A stretch of 64,000 nt of DNA from Vulcanococcus limneticus LL (GTDB lineage Bacteria > Cyanobacteriota > Cyanobacteriia > PCC-6307 > Cyanobiaceae): assembly GCF_002252705.1 (NCBI RefSeq), contig NZ_NQLA01000004.1, positions 121,784 through 185,783 of the forward strand. The letters run 5' to 3'. This document shows positions 55,052 to 62,823 of this stretch, piece after piece (the first letter of the stretch is position 1; each line of letters starts with the position of its first letter). A program made the translations under genes and the position numbers. The notes beneath the pieces were generated by a model. That model saw nothing but the letters and a program-made list of their open reading frames with translations, searched no databases and was not told where the DNA came from.

Positions 55052-56610
55052 GCTCCGGGGCCAGCCCAGCTCCCACCGCGGCGCTGCACTGCAGCCGCAT
55101 CGGCGCGGCCCACCGGCGTCAGGGGCGACCCTGCCAGGACTTCTCCCTCAGCCACCGCTGCCACAACGCCGCCGGCGAACCCGTGCTGGTGCTGGCGGTG
55201 GCCGATGGCCACGGGGGCGCTCGCTATCGGCGCAGCGAGCGGGGCAGCCGCCTGGCCTGCGAGCTGGCGATCGCGGAGGTGGAGCGGGCCATGGGGCCGC
55301 GGGCAACCGATGAACAGCGCCAGGCCGGCCAAGGCGCGATCGCAGCGGACAGCGCCGACCTGGCGCACTGGCGCCGGTGGCTGGCCCAGGAGTTGCCGGA
55401 GGCCATCCACCGCCTCTGGCTGGAAGCCATCGCGGCCGACTGGGAGCGGGATCCGGAAGGAGCGGATCCATGCAGACCGGATCCCTACAGCCTGGCTACC
55501 ACCAGCCCGGCCGCCGTGGCCGAAGCCCCGGAGGGCGGCTGCGCGGAGGGCTTCTCACCCCTCAGCTACGGCACCACCCTGGGGCTGGTGGTGATCGGCC
55601 CGCGCTGGTGGGGTCACACCGGCCTGGGGGACTGGGATCTGGTGCGGGTCGAGGCGGCGGGCGGCGGCGCCAGCCTGATCAGCGAGGAGCCGGCGGAGCT
55701 GGCGGCCGGCGAGGCCACCTGCAGCCTGTGCCAGCGGCAGGCGGCCCGCCTGTTCGCCCCCCGCAGCGGCCTCTACCCGCGCCGCGAGGGGGAGGCCTTC
55801 GCCCTGGTGCTGAGCAGCGATGGGATCCGCAAGTCCTGCGCCACCGATGCCGACTTCCTGGCCCTGGCCGCCCACCTGGCCGCCACCCCCGCCGGCGAGA
55901 GCGAGCTGCTGGAGAGCGCCCTGGATCAGATCAGCCGCGAGGGCAGCGGCGACGACGTGAGCGTGGCCATCGCCCAGCTGGGGGTGGCGCCGCCGGACCG
56001 GGCGCAGAACCAGGATCGGCAGATCCAACCCAGCCAGGCTGCCGCCGCTCCGGAGCCGCCAGGATCAGGGCACTGGCGTGGGCGCTACCCAGTCCTGCTG
56101 CTGGCCCTTGGGGCCGCAGTGGCCCTGGGGCTGGCCCTGCCCAGGCTGGTCCCCAGCTCCAGGTTCACCGACCAGGACCCGCCCGCTGCACCCACCCCGG
56201 CGACGATCCCCCCGCCCACTCCCGGCCCCAGCCCGGCCGAACTGCCTCTGGAGCTCCAGGCCCGGCTGCGGCGCAGCATCGCCCAGCTCTGCGCCAGTCC
56301 CGCCAGCATCCGCGCCAGCCTGAAGCAGCGCAAGAGCCAGAGCGCCGGGCTGGCCACAGGCCGGCTCCAGGCCCGGCAGCTTCAGCGCAATGCCGCCACC
56401 GATCCGCTCGGGGCCCTGCTCGGCACGGCCTTCCTGGCCCGGGAGCCTCAGCCGACGCTCCGGCCGCTCCAGGCCCTGGGCGCCTGCCCGGAGCTGGAGG
56501 CGGCCCTGGCCGCGACCTGGCCGGCCGGACCGGCGGACAGGAGGATGGGACCACTGCCCGCCCATGCCGGTCCCGCCGGCTCCAGCCGGCCCACGGCCCC
56601 ACCGCCATGA
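55048..56610 (+). CDS. PP2C-type protein phosphatase with membrane anchor (TerY-P triad type)
   Basis: The 520-residue product has the PP2C core at about 10-315: CQDFSLSHRC, VLAVADGHGGARYRRSERGS, TGLGDWDLVRVEAAG, ALVLSSDGIRKSCATDADF and EGSGDDVSVAIAQ. One transmembrane helix (about 350-372) follows, then a periplasmic Pro-rich linker and a helical domain. It should reverse the kinase's work. GTG at 55048 overlaps the vWA stop (GTGA), and the end overlaps the next gene (ATGA). It is a paralogue of the phosphatase at 16778-17887 but has an additional extracytoplasmic part. Confidence 0.88.
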   Translation: MSSGASPAPTAALHCSRIGAAHRRQGRPCQDFSLSHRCHNAAGEPVLVLAVADGHGGARYRRSERGSRLACELAIAEVERAMGPRATDEQRQAGQGAIAADSADLAHWRRWLAQELPEAIHRLWLEAIAADWERDPEGADPCRPDPYSLATTSPAAVAEAPEGGCAEGFSPLSYGTTLGLVVIGPRWWGHTGLGDWDLVRVEAAGGGASLISEEPAELAAGEATCSLCQRQAARLFAPRSGLYPRREGEAFALVLSSDGIRKSCATDADFLALAAHLAATPAGESELLESALDQISREGSGDDVSVAIAQLGVAPPDRAQNQDRQIQPSQAAAAPEPPGSGHWRGRYPVLLLALGAAVALGLALPRLVPSSRFTDQDPPAAPTPATIPPPTPGPSPAELPLELQARLRRSIAQLCASPASIRASLKQRKSQSAGLATGRLQARQLQRNAATDPLGALLGTAFLAREPQPTLRPLQALGACPELEAALAATWPAGPADRRMGPLPAHAGPAGSSRPTAPPP

Positions 56611-57653
56611 ACGACTACCAGCTCGGCGCGGCCCTGCGCACCCAGGTCATCCAGGACCGCCAGCGCGGCCTTCCGGTGGAGGGGCGGCGGCTGCAGGCGC
56701 TGGTGGGCGATCTGGGCGGCGCCGAGCAGGCCGCCCTGCTGCCGGCCCTGCGCTACCTGGTGTTCTGTCCCGCCTTCCACAGCGCGGCAAGCCAGGCCGA
56801 GCCCCTGGCGGATCCGCGGCTACTGACGCGACTGATGCAGGAACTGCAGGAGGTATTCACCCCGGCCATCTGCCAGCGGATGCAGGCGGTGGTCCAGGGG
56901 CTGCTGGGCCTGCCCACCCCGCCGATCGCAGGTGCAGCAGCGGTCGTCGCCCCAGCGCCAGTGCCGGCCCCCGCGCCGGAGCCAGCCAGCCTGGTGGCGC
57001 TGCCGCTGCCGCTCGACGATCCGCGCCCGCCCACGCCGGACCAGGCCCTGGCGCTGCTGGCGGCCAACCGCAGCGGCGCCGGCGGGGGTGGCAGCCGCTC
57101 CCTGGTGGTGGTGCTCTCCTTCCTCTGTGGCGGCCTGCTGGTGGGGCTGCTGAGCCTGCTGGTGTTCATGCAGTTGGCCGGCCGCCGCCAGCCCCAGCTC
57201 GGCGCCAGCGAGACCCCCTCACCCGTGCCCGTGGCCCAGCCGGTGGCCCCACCGGCGACCCCGACCCTGCCGGAACCCGAGCCCAGTCCGCCCACCACCC
57301 AGGAGGCGGCCAGCAGCGGCGCCGCCAACCTGAATCAGGCCATCTCCCGGGTGCAGGAGCTCTACGGCGCCCTCTCCAGCAAGAACTACGACGCCGCCCG
57401 CGGTTTCTTTGCTGGAGCCGCGGCCGACCAGTTCGATCCCAGCTTCTTCAACCAGTTCGAGCGGGTGAGCGTCGGCGAGCTGCGGGAGAGCGGCCGCAGC
57501 GGCAGCACGCTCACCCTGGATGGCCAGGTGACCTTCCTCTACCCGGATGGCACCAGCCAGCTGGAAACCCGCAGTTTCACCGTGGACACGGCAACAACCC
57601 CGGCGGTGATCACCAACAGCACCTTTGGCCAGGTGCTCAGGTCCCGCCAGTGA
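56607..57653 (+). CDS. membrane protein with NTF2-like C-terminal domain, last gene of the triad operon
   Basis: The 348-residue product has an N-terminal helical domain (about 1-105), a Pro/Ala-rich linker, one transmembrane helix (about 167-192, SLVVVLSFLCGGLLVGLLSL), a second Pro-rich linker and a C-terminal alpha+beta domain (about 235-348). That domain (ISRVQELYGALSSKNYDAAR, FDPSFFNQFERVSVGELRES, VTFLYPDGTSQLETRSFTVD) resembles NTF2-like/ARC6-type periplasmic domains. It is coupled to the phosphatase by an ATGA overlap. A sensor or structural partner role is likely but not shown. Confidence 0.72.
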   Translation: MNDYQLGAALRTQVIQDRQRGLPVEGRRLQALVGDLGGAEQAALLPALRYLVFCPAFHSAASQAEPLADPRLLTRLMQELQEVFTPAICQRMQAVVQGLLGLPTPPIAGAAAVVAPAPVPAPAPEPASLVALPLPLDDPRPPTPDQALALLAANRSGAGGGGSRSLVVVLSFLCGGLLVGLLSLLVFMQLAGRRQPQLGASETPSPVPVAQPVAPPATPTLPEPEPSPPTTQEAASSGAANLNQAISRVQELYGALSSKNYDAARGFFAGAAADQFDPSFFNQFERVSVGELRESGRSGSTLTLDGQVTFLYPDGTSQLETRSFTVDTATTPAVITNSTFGQVLRSRQ

Positions 57654-57661
57654 GGGCCATG

Positions 57662-57683
57662 AAAAAGGCCCCCTTGCGGGGGC
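57662..57683 (-). terminator. intrinsic terminator of the PSRP-3 gene
   Basis: Read on the minus strand, GCCCCC-GCAA-GGGGGC is followed by C and then five T. It lies about 80 bases behind the PSRP-3 stop and close to the end of the convergent kinase operon. Confidence 0.8.
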
Positions 57684-57765
57684 TGGTGGGCGCCTTGGGA
57701 GACTGGATCGGACCAGCCGGCGCCGCATCTGGGCTGCGGCAGGCGAGCCGGTGGGGTGCCCGGAC

Positions 57766-58254
<489 letters not shown>

Positions 58255-58285
58255 TTAGACACAAACAACTAACCTACCAGCCGCC

Positions 58286-59170
58286 GTGGCCCCTGCTCTG
58301 ACGTCCAGCTCACCGGCCAGCCTGCCCGTCAGCCCGTCCGCCAGCGGGGGGCCCGCCGCCGTTCTGCTGTTCGACATCGACGGCGTCATCCGCGATGTGG
58401 GCGCCAGCTACCGCCGCGCCATCGTGGAGACGGTGCACCATTTCGGCGGCCAGCGGCCGGATGCGGCGGCGATCGATGCCCTCAAGGCCGAGGGCCGCTG
58501 GAACAACGACTGGGAGGCCTCGCTTGAGCTGCTGCGCCGCGGCGGTCTGAGCCAGCCCGGCCGCAGCCCCCTGCCGACCTTGGCGGCCCTGGTGACGGTG
58601 TTCAACGGCTTCTACTTCGGCGGCGACCCCGACGGTGATCCGGCCGTCTGGAGGGGATTCATCGGCCAGGAGCCGCTGCTGGTGGACCGACCGTTCTTCG
58701 AAGCCCTGAGCGCCATCGGCGTGGCCTGGGGCTTCGTGAGCGGCGCGGAGCCGCCGTCGGCCCGATTCGTGCTGGAGGCCCGCCTGGGCCTGGCCGATCC
58801 ACCCCTGATCGCCATGGGCGACGCGCCCGACAAGCCCGATCCCACCGGCCTGCTGCGCCTGGCCCGGGAGCTGGCCGGCCCCCTGGGGCCCGCTGCGCCG
58901 CCGGTGGCCTACCTGGGCGACACCGTGGCCGACGTGCTCACCGTGGAGCGGGCCCGGGAGCAGCAGCCCAGCCAGCGCTTCCTCAGCCTGGCGGTGGCAC
59001 CGCCCCACCTGCACCAGGCGGGCCGGGAAGCCGAGCGGACCCACTACGAGGCCCAGCTCCTGGCCGCTGGGGCGGATGCCGTGATTCCCTCCACCGATCA
59101 GGTGGCTCAGCGGCTGGTTCAGCACCTGTCCGCCAGCAGCGGCGGCAGCCAGCCAGGCCAGCACCTCTGA
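58286..59170 (+). CDS. HAD-superfamily hydrolase
   Basis: The 294-residue product (GTG start) has the HAD motifs: FDIDGVIRDVGASYRRAIVE with the nucleophile Asp, the Ser of GFVSGAEPPSARFVLEARLG, KPDPTGLLRLA with the Lys, and YLGDTVADVLTVERARE with the acidic pair. A helical cap occupies about 45-150. It resembles the cyanobacterial HAD-IA branch of unknown substrate; phosphate-ester hydrolysis is the likely reaction. Nothing next to it indicates a pathway. Confidence 0.85.
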   Translation: MAPALTSSSPASLPVSPSASGGPAAVLLFDIDGVIRDVGASYRRAIVETVHHFGGQRPDAAAIDALKAEGRWNNDWEASLELLRRGGLSQPGRSPLPTLAALVTVFNGFYFGGDPDGDPAVWRGFIGQEPLLVDRPFFEALSAIGVAWGFVSGAEPPSARFVLEARLGLADPPLIAMGDAPDKPDPTGLLRLARELAGPLGPAAPPVAYLGDTVADVLTVERAREQQPSQRFLSLAVAPPHLHQAGREAERTHYEAQLLAAGADAVIPSTDQVAQRLVQHLSASSGGSQPGQHL

Positions 59171-59186
59171 GGCGGACCCCCGACCC

Positions 59187-60368
59187 TCAGAGAAGCCAGA
59201 CCAGCAGGCCCACCAGCACCAGGCCCACGATCGCGGTCACCTGAAAGACCAGATCGATCCGGTTGATCCTCGCCACCACGGACACCACCTGCTCCGCTGG
59301 AACATTGGCGCAGGCGTTATTGCCCCACAGAAACAGGAAGAACAGCGCCATCGTCACCAGATAGGCGTAGGCATAGAGCCAGTCGAGAAACGTGAGGTAG
59401 CTCAGGGCAGGCAGGCTCGCCTTGTAGGCCTGCTGCAGGAAGATCAGAGTGAGCAGGGCCGTCGTGGGGATCGCAACCCGCACATCGCCCAGCCGCCCCT
59501 CCAGCGACGGCGCCGCGAACACGATGGCCAGCACGATGAGCAACGGCAGCACATAGGTGATGAAACTGGCTACCCCATCCGTGTCCAGATGAGCCACAGC
59601 GCTGATGGTCGAGAAGTCGAGATCGCCCCTGTCCCGCCCCCAGGAGGTGCCATAGGCATGCAGCAGCGGCACGAGTTCAGCCGAGTGGAGATGGAAGCCG
59701 TCCACCACCGAGTAGGCGCCGAGCAGGGCGCCGGGCTTGGCATCGGGCACCAGCACCACCGGCCTCTCCTGCATCGCAAACTGGTCGGGACCGACCTCCA
59801 GCACAATCGGCAGGGTGATTTGATCAAAGGGAGAATCCTTGAAGCTGAGGTACGGGATATAGAACGACCCTGAAAAGCGCACCTGGTAGCGATACCACCC
59901 TGAAGGCAGCCTGCTCACGTCCCCATAGGGCTTCAAGACGGCGTCATATTCGTCGACCAGATTCGACAGCTCCACCAGATCGGCGGCGGGCAGCTTGGCC
60001 TCAGCGAGCAGGTCCTGCAACGGCTGCTGCCATTCCAGCCAGTAATACCCCTCGGCCTTGAAGGTTCGCTGCGCGAGGGAGAGGCCATGCAAGTTCTTGA
60101 TGTAAATCCCGGTCTTCACGGGCATCGCTCCGGTCTGGGCGATGAGCGCCTGGGGATCGACCCGCCGGACCCGATCCGTCGGCGGCGGGCTCGGGGTCCG
60201 CGGGGCGCCCCGAAGGGAACCGCTGTCGGATCCCGCGGGGTGGAGGGCGAGGGCCAGCACCAGGGCAAGCACCGCCAGCGCCAGCCCGATCAGACCCGCA
60301 CGCCGTAGCCGTCGCATCCCGCCCACGCCTGTCCGCTGCTGGGGCTCTGACACTGGCAGGTCAGGCAT
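59187..60368 (-). CDS. pentameric ligand-gated ion channel homologue (Cys-loop receptor relative)
   Basis: The 393-residue product has a signal anchor (about 20-42), a beta-rich extracytoplasmic domain (about 80-260) and four transmembrane helices (about 267-287, 298-320, 323-349, 371-393). The ligand-binding part shows VKTGIYIKNLHGLSLAQRTF followed by GYYWLEWQ, and KDSPFDQITLPIVLE, matching the (F/Y)PFD-x-Q-x-L hallmark of the Cys-loop region; the two Cys are absent, as in bacterial homologues. The predicted pore helix TM2 is IPTTALLTLIFLQQAYKASL. It should form a pentameric channel in the cytoplasmic membrane; ligand and ion are unknown. ATG at 60317 is an alternative start. Confidence 0.82.
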   Translation of the reverse strand: MPDLPVSEPQQRTGVGGMRRLRRAGLIGLALAVLALVLALALHPAGSDSGSLRGAPRTPSPPPTDRVRRVDPQALIAQTGAMPVKTGIYIKNLHGLSLAQRTFKAEGYYWLEWQQPLQDLLAEAKLPAADLVELSNLVDEYDAVLKPYGDVSRLPSGWYRYQVRFSGSFYIPYLSFKDSPFDQITLPIVLEVGPDQFAMQERPVVLVPDAKPGALLGAYSVVDGFHLHSAELVPLLHAYGTSWGRDRGDLDFSTISAVAHLDTDGVASFITYVLPLLIVLAIVFAAPSLEGRLGDVRVAIPTTALLTLIFLQQAYKASLPALSYLTFLDWLYAYAYLVTMALFFLFLWGNNACANVPAEQVVSVVARINRIDLVFQVTAIVGLVLVGLLVWLL

Positions 60369-60397
60369 CCCCTAAGCCGGCCTGGAGCGCCTCTGGC

Positions 60398-61753
60398 TCA
60401 GCGCTCCAGGGCCGCCGGCGCCTTGAGGGCCGCCGCCGTGAGGTTCTCGTGCCCACGCTCGGTCACCGCCACGTCGTCTTCGATGCGGATGCCGATGCCC
60501 TTCCAGCGCTCGGCGATGACCGGCTGCCCCTCGGGCACCGGCAGCCGGTCGCTCACGTAGAGACCTGGCTCCACCGTGAGCACCATGCCCGGCTCCAGGG
60601 CCACGTGGTGCTCACCCAGGCGATAGGCACCCACGTCGTGCACGTCGAGGCCGAGCCAGTGGCCGGTGCGGTGCATGTAGAGGTGGCGGTAGGCGCCCCG
60701 CTCGATGATCCCGCCGGGATCACCCACCAGCAGCCCCAGCTCCAGAAGGCCCTCCACCAAGACGCGCACGGCCGTGTCGTGCACCCCCTCGGCGGTGGCG
60801 CCGGGCCGCACCGCCGCCACCGCCGCCTCCTGGGCCGCCAGCACCAGCTCGTAGAGAGCCCGCTGCTCACCCGTGAAACGGCCGTTCACCGGGAACGTGC
60901 GGGTGATGTCGCCGTTGTAGTAGTCGGCCAGGGAGCAGCCGGCATCGATCAGCAGCAGATCGCCGTCGCGCAGCTCAGCGCTATTGGCCGTGTAGTGCAG
61001 CACGCAGGCGTTGTCGCCGCCGGCGACGATCGAGCCGTAGGCCGGCCCGCGGGCGCCCTGCTCGAGGAAGTGCTGCTCGATCACCGCCTGCACCTGGCGC
61101 TCCCCCAGCCCCGGCCGCACCACCTCCCGGGCCAGCTCGTGGGCGGCCGCCGAGATGCGGGCCGCCTCCCGCAGCCGCTCCAGCTCTTCCGGACCCTTGC
61201 GCAGCCGCAGTGCGTGCAGCAAAGGGCAGGGGGCCACCAGACCCAGGGCGGCCGTGCCGCTGCGGGGGGCGCGATCGAGCTGGCCGGCCCAGGCCTGCAG
61301 CACCAGCGGCTCCACCGCGGGGTGGCGGCCCACCCGGAAGGCGATGCCCTCGGCCCCCTTGAGGTAGTCGCCCAGGCGCTGGGCCAGCTCGCTGCGGGGG
61401 TGGGCCAGGTCGGCGCCGAAGCGCTCCACGGCCCCCTCGCAGCCCCAGCGGCGCCCGTTCCACACCTCTGCGGTGGGATCCTTCGGCTCCACGAAGAGCA
61501 CGAAGGGGTTCTCCGGGCAGTGGGGCAGGAACAGCGCCACCGCATCGGGCTCATCAAAGCCGGTGAGATACCAGAAGTCGCTGTTCTGACGGAACGGGTA
61601 CTCCACGTCGGCGTGGTGCGTCACCAACGGGGCCGCCGGAATCACCGCCGCCGCACCGCCGAGGCGCTCCAGAAAGCGGGCACGGCGGGCGGCAAAGGTC
61701 TCGGGCCCGATCAGCATGGGCAGCGGCGCAGGGGCTGAGCGCGACGATGGCAC
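60398..61753 (-). CDS. pepP: Xaa-Pro aminopeptidase (aminopeptidase P)
   Basis: The 451-residue pita-bread metallopeptidase removes N-terminal residues that precede proline. The N-terminal domain has YPFRQNSDFWYLTGFDEPDA. The catalytic domain carries LLLIDAGCSLADYYNGDITR (two metal Asp), HRTGHWLGLDVHDVGAY (His), LTVEPGLYV and GIGIRIEDDVAVTERGHENL (Glu ligands). ATG at 61753 or 61717 (MLIGPETFAARRARFLERLG) is possible; the second matches the family start better. It diverges from the DUF21/CBS gene by 47 bases. Confidence 0.93.
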   Translation of the reverse strand: MPSSRSAPAPLPMLIGPETFAARRARFLERLGGAAAVIPAAPLVTHHADVEYPFRQNSDFWYLTGFDEPDAVALFLPHCPENPFVLFVEPKDPTAEVWNGRRWGCEGAVERFGADLAHPRSELAQRLGDYLKGAEGIAFRVGRHPAVEPLVLQAWAGQLDRAPRSGTAALGLVAPCPLLHALRLRKGPEELERLREAARISAAAHELAREVVRPGLGERQVQAVIEQHFLEQGARGPAYGSIVAGGDNACVLHYTANSAELRDGDLLLIDAGCSLADYYNGDITRTFPVNGRFTGEQRALYELVLAAQEAAVAAVRPGATAEGVHDTAVRVLVEGLLELGLLVGDPGGIIERGAYRHLYMHRTGHWLGLDVHDVGAYRLGEHHVALEPGMVLTVEPGLYVSDRLPVPEGQPVIAERWKGIGIRIEDDVAVTERGHENLTAAALKAPAALER

Positions 61754-61800
61754 AGCCGCTTCAATACGTGCGGCTTGAATAGCGGGATGACCCCACGGCG

Positions 61801-62823
61801 ATGAATGAGCTGATCGGCCTGGCGGCCCTGGTGGCGCTGATCCTGGTGGGCTCCGCCGTCTGCTCCGGAGTGGAGGCCGCCCTGCTCACCGCCAATCCGC
61901 TGCGGGTGCATGAGCTGGCGGGTCGGCCCCAGCCGCCGCGGGGGGCCCGCAGCCTGCAGCAACTCAAGAACCGCATGGGCCGGGCCCTGGCGGTGCTGGT
62001 GATCGCCAACAACGGCTTCAACATCTTCGGCAGCCTGATGCTGGGCGGCTACGCGGCCCAGGTGTTCGAGAAGCTGGGGATGCGGGGGATCGTGCTGCCG
62101 CTGTTCTCGGTGGGGCTCACGGTGCTGGTGATCCTGCTGGGCGAGATCCTGCCCAAGGCCCTGGGCAGCCGCCTGGCCCTGCCGGTGTCGCTGGCCAGCG
62201 CCGCGGCGGTGTCGCTGCTGCTGAAGCTGATGCTGCCGCTGGTGCTGGTGCTGGAGCGGCTGATGCCGGCGATCACGGCCGAGAACGAGCTCACCACCGA
62301 CGAGGAGGAGATCCGGCTGCTGGCGCGGCTCGGGTCCCAGAAGGGCCAGATCGAGGCCGATGAGGCCGCCATGATCGGCAAGGTGTTCCAGCTCAACGAC
62401 CTCACCGCCCGCGACCTGATGGTGCCGCGGGTCTCGGCCCCGACCCTGCCGGGCCTGGCGGAACTCCACACGGTGCGCGACACGCTGCTGCAGTCCGGAG
62501 CCAGCTCCTGGGTGGTGCTTGGCCAGGAGGTGGACGAGGTGCTGGGGGTGGCCAGCCTCGATGTGCTGCTGGCGGCCCTGGTGCGCGGCGAGGGCAGCAG
62601 CACGGTGGCCCAGCACAGCGAGACGGTGGAATTCGTGCCGGAGATGATCCGTGCCGACCGGCTGCTCACCGCCTTCCGCCGCCGCAGCCACGCCCAGCGG
62701 GTGGTGGTGGATGAATTCGGGGGATTCGTGGGGGTGATCGGCGCCGAGGCCGTGCTGGCGGTGCTGGCGGGCTGGTGGCGCCGCCCCCAGAGCGGTAAGC
62801 CGCTGGAGCCCATCAGCCCATGA
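61801..62823 (+). CDS. DUF21/CBS-domain membrane protein (CNNM/CorC family)
   Basis: The 340-residue product has a DUF21 membrane domain (about 1-155; three to four helices, SGVEAALLTANPLRVHELA, IANNGFNIFGSLMLGGYAA, LLGEILPKALGSRLALP) and a cytoplasmic CBS-pair region (about 195-325: VFQLNDLTARDLMVPR, RVVVDEFGGFVGVIG). The family includes divalent-cation (Mg2+, Co2+) exporters; the ion is not evident here. A CorC/HlyC C-terminal domain is missing. Its stop overlaps the GTPase gene start by four bases (ATGA), so the two are translationally coupled. Confidence 0.9.
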   Translation: MNELIGLAALVALILVGSAVCSGVEAALLTANPLRVHELAGRPQPPRGARSLQQLKNRMGRALAVLVIANNGFNIFGSLMLGGYAAQVFEKLGMRGIVLPLFSVGLTVLVILLGEILPKALGSRLALPVSLASAAAVSLLLKLMLPLVLVLERLMPAITAENELTTDEEEIRLLARLGSQKGQIEADEAAMIGKVFQLNDLTARDLMVPRVSAPTLPGLAELHTVRDTLLQSGASSWVVLGQEVDEVLGVASLDVLLAALVRGEGSSTVAQHSETVEFVPEMIRADRLLTAFRRRSHAQRVVVDEFGGFVGVIGAEAVLAVLAGWWRRPQSGKPLEPISP

